A stretch of 64,000 bases of DNA from an uncultured Eubacteriales bacterium (GTDB lineage Bacteria > Bacillota > Clostridia > Lachnospirales > Lachnospiraceae). A model generated the notes under the pieces. The model saw only the letters and a list, made by a program, of their open reading frames with translations. It searched no databases and was not told the origin of the DNA. This document shows, one piece after another, positions 8,793 through 17,187 of the stretch; positions within the stretch are counted from its first letter, which is position 1, and each line of letters opens with the position of its first letter. The DNA lies in assembly GCA_900314565.1 (NCBI GenBank), contig OMVU01000001.1:62001-126000 (forward strand), in the 5' to 3' direction. The position numbers and the translations under genes were made by a program.

Positions 8793-10505
8793 TTGATTGA
8801 AGCAGCACCGATCCTGATCATTTCAGCTGTGGTCGTTCTGGCGGTGGCCATGATGATCATGCAGGAGAACAGGAGACAGAAAAACGAATTTAAAAAAAAG
8901 ATCAGCCGGTCATGGGGCAGAAAGCCTGATACGGTCTGGAGCGCAGAGGAATTTGAATCGATTTCCCATTATTTCAAAAATGAACTTTTTGACCCGGATT
9001 CGTATCGGGTCGACGATATTACATGGAATGACTGTGACATGGACAGGATTTTCAGGGCCGCTGCAGCGACCATGTCCTCCCCGGGTGATTCGATCCTTTA
9101 TGCATGGCTCAGAAAACCTTCTTTTGATGCCGGGGAGCTTTCGGAGCGGGACAGGCTCATCGAATTTATACAGAGCGATGAGAAAACACGTGAAAGGCTT
9201 CTCCATGTGCTGGCAGAGACCGGAAGGATGCGGGGACTTTCTTTTTACGACTATCTCGCCGCACTGCGCGATGCGAAAAGAATAGGCAGCGGAAAATTTA
9301 TTGTGCTCGGAGCCGCCATGCTTTCGGGGATCGTGATGCTCTTTGTGAATCCTCTCGTCGGTCTTGGCATTATTCTCCCGACAATGGCTGTGAACATTGC
9401 CGTTTATCTGAAGAGCAGGGATACCACAAAAATGCAGATCAGAAGTTTTTCCTGTATTTTGAAGATGATCCGGGCCGCCGAGAAGATCTGTGCATTAAAG
9501 GTCCCGGCTTTCGAAGAAATATCCTCCGAACTTCATGAGGCGGTCGGAAAGCTGGAAGCTTTCAAAAAGGGCGCGTTCCTCGTCACTTCATCCGGAAGGA
9601 TCGGAACGGGGATCGCCGACATGATCCTTGAATATATGAAGCTTTTTTTTCATGCGGATCTTATTAAATTCGATCAGATGCTGAATTCGGTCTCGGGAAA
9701 TGAAGAAGCCTGTCTTGCGCTCCTCCGCGGAATCGGGACGCTTGACGCAGCCTGTGCAGCGGCATCCTTCAGGGAATATCTCCCGGTGTCATGCAGACCG
9801 TCGTTTGCGGAAACAGAGAAAGAGGGAAGCAGCCGAAAGGCCGTGATACAGGCAAAAGGGATGGTGCATCCTCTACTTCAGAATGCCGTTCCGAACAGCT
9901 TTACGGTCTCCGGAGGAAATCTGATCACGGGCTCCAATGCGTCCGGAAAGTCCACGTTCCTGAAGAGTACTGCGATTTCCCAGATCCTTGCGCAGAGTAT
10001 AATGACAGTGCCGGCGGAAGAGTGGAAAGCCCCGTTCCTCAGGGTGTTTTCTTCCATGGCACTTACAGACGACCTCGTGAAAGGGGAGAGCTATTTTATC
10101 GTGGAGATCAGGTCCCTTAAGCGGATCATGGACGCGGCTTCTGACGGAACCGGCATTCCGGTCCTCGGGATCGTCGATGAAGTCCTGCGCGGGACGAACA
10201 CGATCGAGCGGATCTCCGCATCCTCCCAGATCCTGCGACGGATCGCGGGGGAAGAAATGATCATCTTTGCCGCGACGCACGATATCGAACTGACATATAT
10301 CCTTGACGGTGTTTACAGGAACCTTCATTTTGAGGAGGAGGTCCGTGAAAAGGACGTAGTCTTCAATTATAAACTTGTCGAGGGACGCGCACTTTCGAGG
10401 AATGCGATCGCCCTGCTGAAGATCGCGGGATATGACGAATCCGTCGTTACCGGAGCGAGGGCCCAGGCGGAGAGATTTGAAAAGACAGGAGAGTGGAAGC
10501 TTTGA
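8793..10505 (+). CDS. Membrane-anchored MutS-family ATPase
   Basis: The 570-residue protein has the MutS-type ATPase domain at its C-terminus: Walker [10 protein letters not shown] (380-388), Walker [13 protein letters not shown] (near 459) and AATHDIEL (near 495). It lacks the N-terminal mismatch-binding and connector domains of MutS. Instead there is a hydrophobic segment at residues 5-24 and a second hydrophobic block at about 165-208, likely two membrane passes. This architecture places it among uncharacterised membrane MutS homologues, not MutS1 or MutS2. Its substrate is unknown. The start is TTG 8793, seven bases after AGGAG. Its stop overlaps the rnhA start (TGATG), so the two are translationally coupled. 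Confidence 0.82.
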   Translation: MIEAAPILIISAVVVLAVAMMIMQENRRQKNEFKKKISRSWGRKPDTVWSAEEFESISHYFKNELFDPDSYRVDDITWNDCDMDRIFRAAAATMSSPGDSILYAWLRKPSFDAGELSERDRLIEFIQSDEKTRERLLHVLAETGRMRGLSFYDYLAALRDAKRIGSGKFIVLGAAMLSGIVMLFVNPLVGLGIILPTMAVNIAVYLKSRDTTKMQIRSFSCILKMIRAAEKICALKVPAFEEISSELHEAVGKLEAFKKGAFLVTSSGRIGTGIADMILEYMKLFFHADLIKFDQMLNSVSGNEEACLALLRGIGTLDAACAAASFREYLPVSCRPSFAETEKEGSSRKAVIQAKGMVHPLLQNAVPNSFTVSGGNLITGSNASGKSTFLKSTAISQILAQSIMTVPAEEWKAPFLRVFSSMALTDDLVKGESYFIVEIRSLKRIMDAASDGTGIPVLGIVDEVLRGTNTIERISASSQILRRIAGEEMIIFAATHDIELTYILDGVYRNLHFEEEVREKDVVFNYKLVEGRALSRNAIALLKIAGYDESVVTGARAQAERFEKTGEWKL

Positions 10506-10966
10506 TGAAAGTGACTTTATATTCAGACGGAGCGTCAAGAGGGAATCCCGGTCCCGGGGGATACGGAACGATCCTGCAGTATACGGACAGGGCAGGTGTG
10601 CTTCACGAGAAGGAGATCTCGGAGGGCTTCCGGGAGACGACGAACAACAGGATGGAACTCATGGGCGTGATTGCGGGGCTTGAAGCGCTCCTCAAACCGT
10701 GCAGTGTGGATGTCTGGTCAGATTCCCAGTATGTGATCAAAGCGTTCAACGACCACTGGATCGACGGATGGAAAAAGAGAGGATGGAAAAAGGCTGACGG
10801 AAAACCTGTCCTGAACGAGGAGCTCTGGAAGAGACTTCTTCTGGCAGCGGAGCCGCATGAGATCACATGGCACTGGGTGAAAGGACATGACGGTCATCCT
10901 GAAAATGAACGCTGCGATGCGCTTGCGACGGCTGCTGCGGATGCGCTGTCTTCGGATGAAGAGTGA
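10505..10966 (+). CDS. rnhA: Ribonuclease HI
   Basis: A 153-residue type 1 RNase H that cuts the RNA strand of RNA-DNA hybrids. The acidic catalytic residues are present: D8 ([14 protein letters not shown]), E51 (NNRMELMG), D73 (WSDSQYV) and D138 (NERCDALA), with the flexible-loop histidine in KGHDGH. The ATG at 10505 shares its A with the stop codon of the preceding MutS-family gene; a GTG at 10493 is possible but sits too close to the ribosome-binding site. Coupling to a MutS-family ATPase suggests a shared transcript. Confidence 0.94.
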   Translation: MKVTLYSDGASRGNPGPGGYGTILQYTDRAGVLHEKEISEGFRETTNNRMELMGVIAGLEALLKPCSVDVWSDSQYVIKAFNDHWIDGWKKRGWKKADGKPVLNEELWKRLLLAAEPHEITWHWVKGHDGHPENERCDALATAAADALSSDEE

Positions 10967-11027
10967 GAGCGGCTTCCGGGATGTTTTCAGCAGTACCTGT
11001 CAGAGCAGGATACCCGAACAAATACAC

Positions 11028-11056
11028 TTGTGTTCGGGAAATGTTTGAGCTATAAT
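11028..11056 (+). promoter_or_regulatory. Promoter of alaS, with -35 inside a dyad
   Basis: -35 TTGTGT (11028-11033), 17-base spacer, -10 TATAAT (11051-11056). The -35 lies within an inverted repeat CCCGAACA/TGTTCGGG (about 11013-11038), which could be an operator or the remains of a terminator after rnhA; there is no T run. Confidence 0.65.
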
Positions 11057-11067
11057 TTTGAAAGTTA

Positions 11068-11199
11068 TTGTAACTGTCCGGCATGTTAACATGGAATGCG
11101 CGCAGATGCCGTTCCCGACATCAGTGCACGCTCTGCCTTCGCAAGGCAGCAGTACCGGGCTTCGCCTGGATGAAGCCTTTTCGGGTGATACAGTTACAA
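11068..11199 (+). promoter_or_regulatory. Structured 5' leader of alaS (unassigned RNA element)
   Basis: A perfect 10-bp long-range stem (TTGTAACTGT 11068-11077 with ACAGTTACAA 11190-11199) closes a 112-base domain containing at least two hairpins, CTGCC-TTCG-type (near 11131-11147) and GGCTTC/GAAGCC (near 11159-11177), plus the palindrome CATGTTAACATG. It begins about six bases after the expected transcription start. The T-box consensus was looked for and not found. Confidence 0.5.
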
Positions 11200-11229
11200 G
11201 CCGTACATAAACCCTAGGAGGAGATTATT

Positions 11230-13887
11230 GTGGAAAAATATGGTGTAAATCAGCTGAGAAAGATGTTCCTTGATTTTATGGAGTCAAAAGGACATCTTGC
11301 CATGAAATCGTTTTCGCTTGTCCCGCACAATGACAATTCGCTGCTTCTGATCAACGCGGGCATGGCTCCGCTGAAGCCTTATTTTACAGGCGCGGAAATT
11401 CCGCCGCGCAAGCGTGTGACGACCTGCCAGAAGTGCATCCGCACAGGCGATATCGAGAATGTCGGACATACCTCACGCCACGGAACTTTTTTTGAAATGC
11501 TCGGAAATTTCTCTTTCGGAGATTATTTTAAACGTGAGGCAATCCACTGGACATGGGAATTCCTTACGGATGTAGTGGGACTTGACAAGGACCGCCTGTA
11601 TCCGTCCGTATACCTGGATGACGATGAGGCATACAACATCTGGAAAGATGAGATCGGTGTGCCGGCAGAGCGCATTTACCGGTTCGGCAAGGAAGACAAT
11701 TTCTGGGAGCATGGCGCAGGCCCCTGCGGTCCGTGTTCGGAAGTCTACTATGACCGCGGTGAAAAGTACAGAAGCTTCCCGGAGGACAATGAGCCGGGCA
11801 GCGACGGTGACCGCTTCATGGAGATCTGGAACGACGTCTTCACACAGTTCGAAAATGACGGAAAAGGGAATTACACGACCCTGAAACAGAAAAATATCGA
11901 TACCGGCATGGGGCTTGAACGTCTCGCGGTCGCGGTCCAGGACGTGGATTCCATGTTCGACATCGACACGATCCGCGCGCTCAGGGACAAGGTCTGCGAG
12001 ATCGCGGGCGTGACGTATAACAAAGATGAGAATGCAGATGTCTCTGTCCGCGTTATCACAGACCATATTCGCTCAGCGACCTTTATGATCTCAGACGGGA
12101 TCATGCCGACGAATGAAGGCCGGGGCTATGTTCTCCGCAGGCTGATCCGCCGTGCGGCAAGACACGGACGCCTTCTCGGCATCAGCGGATCTTTCCTCGC
12201 GGATCTTTCTGCGACCGTCATCGAGACTTCCCGTGAAGGCTATCCGGAGCTCGAGGAGAAGCGCGTATTTATCCACGAAGTTCTCGACAAGGAAGAGGAA
12301 GCTTTCGGAAAGACGATCGACCAGGGACTCAAGATCCTCGCCGAGCTTGAGAATGAGCTTGCATCGAAAAATGAAAAGACACTCTCCGGAGAGAAAGCAT
12401 TTGAGCTTTACGATACGTACGGATTCCCGCTCGACCTCACGAAGGATATCCTGACAGAAAAGGGATATGAAGTCGATGAGGAAGCATTCGCAGCGTGCAT
12501 GAAGGAACAGAGAGAGCGTGCGCGCAATGCCAGAAAGACCACAAATTACATGGGCAAGGAGCTTACTGTCTATGATAAGGTCGATCCGGCTCTTCAGACG
12601 GAATTCACGGGATATGATACGCTCTGCGACGAATCTGAAATTGCGCTCCTCATGACGGAAGTGACCGAGGAGGACGCCGGTGATTTTGTGCAGGCGCTCA
12701 CGGAAGGCGAAAAGAGTGCGATCATCACGAAGAAGACGCCTTTCTATGCGACAAAGGGCGGCCAGATCGGCGACAGGGGTGTTATTGTTGCAGCGGAAGG
12801 TGAGTTCAAAGTTGAAGATACGATCTCCATTCTGGATGGAAAGACTGTCCATGTGGGTGTAGTGACAAAGGGAATGCTCCGTGTCGGTGACAAGGTCACT
12901 CTGCGCGTAGACAGAGAGGGAAGACTGGATACGGAAAAGAACCATTCCGGAACGCATCTTCTGCAGAAGGCGCTCAAAGTCGTTCTCGGAGAGCACGTAG
13001 AGCAGAAGGGCTCATATGTCGCGCCGAACCGCCTGCGCTTCGACTTCGCGCATTTCAAACCGATGACGAAGGAAGAAATCAGGAAGGTAGAGGATCTTGT
13101 CAACGAGAAGATCCGTGAGGAGATCGCCGTCAGAACGGATATCATGACCCTCGATGAGGCGAAGAAGACCGGCGCGATGGCCCTCTTTGGAGAGAAGTAC
13201 GGCGAGAAGGTCCGCGTTGTCTCCATGGGTGATTTCTCTAAAGAATTCTGCGGCGGAACACACGTCAGGAATACCGGTGAGATCCAGGCGTTCAAGATTG
13301 TTGCGGAGAACGGTGTCGCTGCAGGTGTCCGCAGAATTGAAGCACTGACAGGCAGAAATGTCTTTGAATATTACCGCGGGATCGAGGAGACGCTTGAAAA
13401 TGTATCCGGTATTCTTCGGGCCGGGAACGGAGATGTCGTGGAGAAGGCCCGCAGACTTCAGGAGGAAATCAAAGCCCTTTCGTCTGAGATCGAATCCATG
13501 AAGGCGAAAGCAGCGCAGGCTTCACTCGGAAACGCGGCTTCCGATGCGGAAGACGTGAACGGTGTTTCTGTTGTTGCGAAGGCGCTTGAGAACGTGGATA
13601 TGAACGGCATGAGAGACCTTGGCGATTCCCTGAAGGAAAAGCTCGGGAGCTGTGTCGTGATCCTTGCTTCTGCGGCGGGTCCGAAGGTGAACCTGATGGT
13701 CATGGCGAGTGAGGATGCTGTAAAACGCGGGGCTCACGCGGGAAATATTATCCGTGAGGCTGCAAAGCTTGTCGGAGGAGGAGGCGGCGGACGCCCGAAC
13801 CTCGCACAGGCGGGAGGAAAAAACGCTTCCGGTATCCCGGATGCGATCAGGAAAGCCCAGGAAATCGTAAGAGAACAGATCAAATAA
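11230..13887 (+). CDS. alaS: Alanine-tRNA ligase
   Basis: AlaRS charges tRNA-Ala and clears mischarged serine and glycine. The 885-residue protein has the class II catalytic core at the N-terminus, the editing-domain zinc motif HSGTH (572-576) with CGGTH near 672, and the C-terminal DHHA1 domain with a glycine-rich stretch (near 848) followed by RPNLAQAGG. The start is GTG 11230, seven bases after AGGAGG. The gene has its own promoter and an unusual structured leader. The stop codon lies within a dyad (13884-13945). Confidence 0.97.
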   Translation: MEKYGVNQLRKMFLDFMESKGHLAMKSFSLVPHNDNSLLLINAGMAPLKPYFTGAEIPPRKRVTTCQKCIRTGDIENVGHTSRHGTFFEMLGNFSFGDYFKREAIHWTWEFLTDVVGLDKDRLYPSVYLDDDEAYNIWKDEIGVPAERIYRFGKEDNFWEHGAGPCGPCSEVYYDRGEKYRSFPEDNEPGSDGDRFMEIWNDVFTQFENDGKGNYTTLKQKNIDTGMGLERLAVAVQDVDSMFDIDTIRALRDKVCEIAGVTYNKDENADVSVRVITDHIRSATFMISDGIMPTNEGRGYVLRRLIRRAARHGRLLGISGSFLADLSATVIETSREGYPELEEKRVFIHEVLDKEEEAFGKTIDQGLKILAELENELASKNEKTLSGEKAFELYDTYGFPLDLTKDILTEKGYEVDEEAFAACMKEQRERARNARKTTNYMGKELTVYDKVDPALQTEFTGYDTLCDESEIALLMTEVTEEDAGDFVQALTEGEKSAIITKKTPFYATKGGQIGDRGVIVAAEGEFKVEDTISILDGKTVHVGVVTKGMLRVGDKVTLRVDREGRLDTEKNHSGTHLLQKALKVVLGEHVEQKGSYVAPNRLRFDFAHFKPMTKEEIRKVEDLVNEKIREEIAVRTDIMTLDEAKKTGAMALFGEKYGEKVRVVSMGDFSKEFCGGTHVRNTGEIQAFKIVAENGVAAGVRRIEALTGRNVFEYYRGIEETLENVSGILRAGNGDVVEKARRLQEEIKALSSEIESMKAKAAQASLGNAASDAEDVNGVSVVAKALENVDMNGMRDLGDSLKEKLGSCVVILASAAGPKVNLMVMASEDAVKRGAHAGNIIREAAKLVGGGGGGRPNLAQAGGKNASGIPDAIRKAQEIVREQIK

Positions 13888-13945
13888 TGGCAGTTCGCCC
13901 GCAGGAGGCGTGCAGGCTGCCCTGTACGGGGGCCTGCGCCATTAT
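13884..13945. other. Hairpin-forming region across the alaS stop codon
   Basis: ATAATGGC (13884-13891, overlapping the TAA stop) pairs with GCCATTAT (13938-13945), and an inner stem GGCG-GCAGGC with GCCTGCGCC is nested inside. It has no T run on the plus strand and may be an RNA-stabilising 3' structure. Confidence 0.45.
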
Positions 13946-13965
13946 GAAAAAAAATGATTTTTACA

Positions 13966-13995
13966 TTGACGAGGCATACATTCTGAGGATATAAT
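13966..13995 (+). promoter_or_regulatory. Promoter of rpsU
   Basis: -35 TTGACG (13966-13971), 18-base spacer, -10 TATAAT (13990-13995); a near-consensus promoter about 85 bases before the rpsU start. Confidence 0.75.
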
Positions 13996-14088
13996 GAAAA
14001 AGCTTTAGGCTTATCGGGGATTTATATTCCGGCATGTATAAGACTAAGAGTAAATAACCCCACGTGGTCAGGGGGAGGTGAGATCAGT

Positions 14089-14265
14089 ATGGCAGGCATT
14101 ATCGTAAAAGAGAATGAATCGCTTGACAGCGCGCTGAGAAGATTCAAGCGCAGCTGTGCGAAAGCCGGCATCCAGCAGGAAATCCGCAAGCGCGAACATT
14201 ACGAAAAACCGTCTGTTCGTCGCAAGAAGAAATCTGAGGCTGCCCGCAAGAGAAAATATAACTGA
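14089..14265 (+). CDS. rpsU: Ribosomal protein bS21
   Basis: A 58-residue basic protein starting [10 protein letters not shown], with the bS21 features: an [11 protein letters not shown] segment, a central [19 protein letters not shown], and a lysine/arginine-rich tail ending RKRKYN. bS21 binds the 30S subunit near the anti-Shine-Dalgarno region and helps initiation. The ATG follows GGGGGAGGTG. It has its own strong promoter and terminator, so it is a single-gene unit. At 58 codons it is below common gene-calling length limits. Confidence 0.95.
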   Translation: MAGIIVKENESLDSALRRFKRSCAKAGIQQEIRKREHYEKPSVRRKKKSEAARKRKYN

Positions 14266-14275
14266 CATACATAGG

Positions 14276-14305
14276 ATCCCCGACTTCATGTCGGGGATTT
14301 ATTTT
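14276..14305 (+). terminator. Terminator of rpsU
   Basis: ATCCCCGAC (14276-14284), a five-base loop and GTCGGGGAT (14290-14298) form a 9-bp stem followed by TTATTTT. Confidence 0.88.
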
Positions 14306-14464
14306 CACACAGGAAACATAGTTTCCTGTGTGAAAATACGCTCCGCTAGGATGCGACTGGTGCGCTTAAGGAAAATGCAAGCAGACGCTTGCGCGCACCA
14401 GCGCGCAAAGAGTCGCGTGCGCGACTCTTTGAACTCACACAGGAAACATAAATTTCCTGTGTGA
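14300..14464. repeat. Composite palindromic repeat: two near-identical hairpins flanking a hairpin-rich core
   Basis: Hairpin 1 (14300-14338) is a perfect 18-bp stem with a three-base loop and contains CACACAGGAAAC. Hairpin 2 (14435-14464) is a 12-bp stem with nearly the same sequence. The core between them (14339-14431) contains CTGGTGCGC/GCGCACCAG, GCAAGC/GCTTGC and a perfect 12-bp hairpin at 14406-14431. The core starts CGCTCCGC and resembles the repeat at 46906-46999. No gene is present. Confidence 0.65.
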
Positions 14465-14515
14465 AATCATTGTTTTATACAAATGATTCTGCCGGACCGG
14501 GAGGAGCATGGATTT

Positions 14516-15418
14516 ATGAACAGCCCGCTCATCAAAGCGTACAAAGTGAATACAGGTAAGCTTACCGGACCGGTACGGTTCGTTCTCCTCTCTGACCTGC
14601 ACAGCAGGATCTATGATGAGGGGAACCGAAGTCTCATTGATCTCGTCCGGGATATGCGCCCGGACATCATCCTCTGCGCCGGAGATATGCTGGTCGGAAA
14701 GCCGGACCATCCTTATCATACCGCTGTCGACTTTATGGGTGCGCTTCCGAAGATCGCCCCGGTCTTTTTTTCGAACGGGAACCACGAGACCCAGTACCGG
14801 ACATTCTCCAGGAGCAGATACGGGAATTATCTCCTTGCGATCCGTGAGGCCGGTGTTCAGGTCCTGAATAACAAAAGGATGGCCGTGGAGACTCCGGGAG
14901 GCCCGGCGGACATTGCCGGTCTTGAGCTGCCGCTTGAAAAATACAGAAAATTCAGAAGGCACAGCCTCAGAGTGAACGATATATCGGCAAGGATCGGGGA
15001 GAGGGCCGAAGGTGACCGGTTCCAGATCCTGATCGCCCACAATCCGGAATTTGCGCAGACCTACAGAAAGTGGGGTGCGGATCTTATCGTATCGGGGCAC
15101 TATCACGGAGGCGTCGTGCGGTCTCCCTTCACAGGGCATGCGATGCTCAGTCCATACGGATATCCTTTTCCGAAATACGGCTACGGACATTATGTATGGG
15201 ATCCGTACGGAAAGGTCCGCTGTGATACCGTGGGAGAAAAGTTCTCCGCGATGCGGAAAAATGGTCAGAATGGTCAGGAGGGGGCCTGCCCTTCATTTTC
15301 AGGAACGGATACAAAAGAGGCGCATCTCATCATTTCGGGAGGTCTTGGCGATCATTCTGTGCCGCTCCGCATCTTTAACCCGCGTGAGATCGTGTGCATA
15401 GATGCCGTGGGCAGATAA
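14516..15418 (+). CDS. Calcineurin-like metallophosphoesterase
   Basis: A 300-residue protein of the calcineurin-like phosphoesterase superfamily. The metal-binding motifs are DLH (D27, H29), GD (56-57), GNHE (88-91), the AHNP histidine, and GHYHGG near residue 199. It is of the YkuE/YaeI-like type, which includes enzymes acting on lipid or nucleotide phosphoesters; the substrate here is unknown. No clear signal peptide was seen. The ATG at 14516 is nine bases after GAGGAG and is preferred over an upstream ATG at 14483 without such a site. It is followed by scpA after 13 bases. Confidence 0.82.
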   Translation: MNSPLIKAYKVNTGKLTGPVRFVLLSDLHSRIYDEGNRSLIDLVRDMRPDIILCAGDMLVGKPDHPYHTAVDFMGALPKIAPVFFSNGNHETQYRTFSRSRYGNYLLAIREAGVQVLNNKRMAVETPGGPADIAGLELPLEKYRKFRRHSLRVNDISARIGERAEGDRFQILIAHNPEFAQTYRKWGADLIVSGHYHGGVVRSPFTGHAMLSPYGYPFPKYGYGHYVWDPYGKVRCDTVGEKFSAMRKNGQNGQEGACPSFSGTDTKEAHLIISGGLGDHSVPLRIFNPREIVCIDAVGR

Positions 15419-15431
15419 GTGAGGAGGGTTT

Positions 15432-16223
15432 ATGGCACTGACGGTAGAACTGCCTGTATTTGACGGGCCTTTGGATCTGCTCCTGCATCTGATCGATAAG
15501 AATAAGATCAATATTTTTGATATTCCGATCGTGGAGATCACGGAACAGTATCTTGCCTATGTGCGGGAAATGAAGCAGACAGATCTCGGTGTCATGTCCG
15601 AGTTCATGGTGATGGCTGCCGAGCTCATCGCGATCAAGTGCAGGATGCTCCTTCCTCCCGACGTAGACGAAGAGGGAGAGGAAATCGACCCCCGGGAAGA
15701 ACTGGTAGCACAGCTTCTTGAATATAAGATGTATAAATATATGTCCTATGAGCTTCGGGACAGGATGGAGGAGGCCTCGAGAAGGCTGTATAAACCGGAT
15801 ACGACCCCGAAGGAAGTCCTGAGCTTCCGCCCGGAGATCGATCCGGCTGAACTCACAGCGGATCTTACGCTGCAGAAGCTGCATGCCGTGTTCGATTCGG
15901 TCATTCGCCGGCAGGCGGACAAGATCGATCCGATCAGGAGCCGTTTCGGAACGATCGAGAAGGAGGAGGTCAGCATGGAGGATAAGCTTCTCGAAGTCGC
16001 GGACTACGCGAAGAAGAGAAAGCGCTTTTCCTTCCGGGAACTTCTCACGAAGCAGAAGAGCAGGATGCAGACGATCGTCGCGTTCCTTGCGATGCTGGAG
16101 CTCATGAAGTACGGAATCATTGAGGCATCTCAGGAGGAGACGGCCGGCGATATCCTGATCCGGGCTGTGCCGGGGGCGGATCTTTCCGGTGTCAACATTG
16201 AGTCGGATTTCGGGAACGGATGA
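15432..16223 (+). CDS. scpA: Segregation and condensation protein A
   Basis: ScpA is the kleisin subunit that bridges the two SMC heads in the SMC-ScpAB condensin and helps chromosome segregation. The 263-residue protein begins with the kleisin signature FDGPLDLLLHLIDKN (residues 10-24) and ends with a winged-helix segment that binds SMC. The ATG follows GAGGAGGG. scpB follows after 30 bases, the usual pairing. Confidence 0.95.
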   Translation: MALTVELPVFDGPLDLLLHLIDKNKINIFDIPIVEITEQYLAYVREMKQTDLGVMSEFMVMAAELIAIKCRMLLPPDVDEEGEEIDPREELVAQLLEYKMYKYMSYELRDRMEEASRRLYKPDTTPKEVLSFRPEIDPAELTADLTLQKLHAVFDSVIRRQADKIDPIRSRFGTIEKEEVSMEDKLLEVADYAKKRKRFSFRELLTKQKSRMQTIVAFLAMLELMKYGIIEASQEETAGDILIRAVPGADLSGVNIESDFGNG

Positions 16224-16253
16224 AAGGTTACTGTCGTACGGAGATAGAAGAGT

Positions 16254-16823
16254 ATGGAAGAATCAAGGGTCAGAGCTGCCCTCGAGGCAATTCTTTTTAC
16301 AACAGGAAAGGCTGTGAAACTTTCCGATATCGCGAAAGTTCTGGATCTGGAGACAGATGCGGTCCGGGAGGCTGCCGTTTCTCTTAAAGAGCAGTATGAG
16401 AAGGAAGACCGTGGAATCCGTATCATAGAACTCGAGGATTCCTTGCAGATGTGCACGAATCCGGAGTTCTATGAGGAGCTGATCAGGCTCGAGCTGCAGC
16501 CGAAGAAACCGAAGATCTCCGAAGTCCAGCTGGAAACGCTCTCGGTCATTGCATATAAGCAGCCGGTCACGAAATCGGAAATTGAGCGGATCCGCGGTGT
16601 GAACTCCGATCACGCTGTCAACAGGCTCATTGAATACGGTCTCGTGAAGGAGCTCGGAAGGGCGAGACTGCCGGGCAGACCGGTCCTCTTCGGGACGACA
16701 GAGGAGTTCCTCCGTTCTTTCGGAGTGTCGTCGAAGGATGAGCTGCCTGATATCAGTCCTGTACGGATCGAGGATTTCAGGGCGGAAGCCGAGAATGAAG
16801 CGGGGATTAAAGTAGGTGTGTGA
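16254..16823 (+). CDS. scpB: Segregation and condensation protein B
   Basis: ScpB dimerises and binds ScpA within the SMC-ScpAB condensin. The 189-residue protein has two winged-helix domains; the family signature is seen in LSVIAYKQPVTKSEIERIRGV (around residues 98-118, shown here as two joined short motifs AYKQPVTK and IERIRGV). Length is typical. It is the last gene before a gap with a strong terminator. Confidence 0.95.
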   Translation: MEESRVRAALEAILFTTGKAVKLSDIAKVLDLETDAVREAAVSLKEQYEKEDRGIRIIELEDSLQMCTNPEFYEELIRLELQPKKPKISEVQLETLSVIAYKQPVTKSEIERIRGVNSDHAVNRLIEYGLVKELGRARLPGRPVLFGTTEEFLRSFGVSSKDELPDISPVRIEDFRAEAENEAGIKVGV

Positions 16824-16985
16824 TATCCTTCCGAATAAAAGCGTCCTGCGGATCGCTAAAAAATGCGCAGCGAAAATGAGTCCCGGGTGATACGCATGTC
16901 GCGGCAGGAAGATCGGGGGTGTTCACGAAGGCGCCGGACTGCTGCAGAAAAAGGCAGGCGATCTTTGATCAATATATTGCGTAAG
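16824..16985. other. Non-coding region after scpB, unassigned
   Basis: No supported gene. The GC-rich stretch 16850-16975 contains several short self-complementary segments and ends before a strong terminator, so it could be a small RNA or a 3' UTR. It does not match the conserved cores of SRP RNA, tmRNA, 6S RNA or RNase P that I looked for. Confidence 0.35.
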
Positions 16986-16990
16986 ATATG

Positions 16991-17026
16991 AAGCGGATTC
17001 CCATATGATGTGGGAGCCGCTTTTTT
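16991..17026 (+). terminator. Terminator after scpB
   Basis: AAGCGG...CCCAT pairs with ATGTGGG...CCGCTT (16991-17021), followed by a run of six T residues. Confidence 0.88.
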
Positions 17027-17065
17027 GTTTTTTGGCTTGATTTTCCATAATGAGAAGGGATCAGA

Positions 17066-17127
17066 ATAACTCAATGAAAAGATATAACAATAATTCAGTT
17101 GTAAATTGGAGAACACTGAGTTATCAT
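17066..17127 (+). promoter_or_regulatory. Promoter of the decarboxylase operon with overlapping inverted repeat
   Basis: -35 TTGTAA (17099-17104), 17-base spacer, -10 TATCAT (17122-17127), about 60 bases before the first gene. A perfect dyad ATAACTCA (17066-17073)/TGAGTTAT (17117-17124) overlaps the -10, and a closer imperfect dyad AATTCAGT/ACTGAGTT spans the spacer. This arrangement suggests a repressor operator; the regulator is not in the window. Confidence 0.5.
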
Positions 17128-17187
17128 AAAACAGATATCGGGTTTTTTATTGTATCATTAAAGAATTCATAAAATGGAGGAGTAATG

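Noticed and set aside
11068-11229. T-box riboswitch upstream of alaS
   Set aside because: The conserved T-box core and antiterminator bulge (TGGNACC) are absent; only an unassigned structured leader can be supported.
16856-17116. 86-codon minus-strand open frame
   Set aside because: It covers a strong plus-strand terminator and the decarboxylase promoter and shows no protein features.
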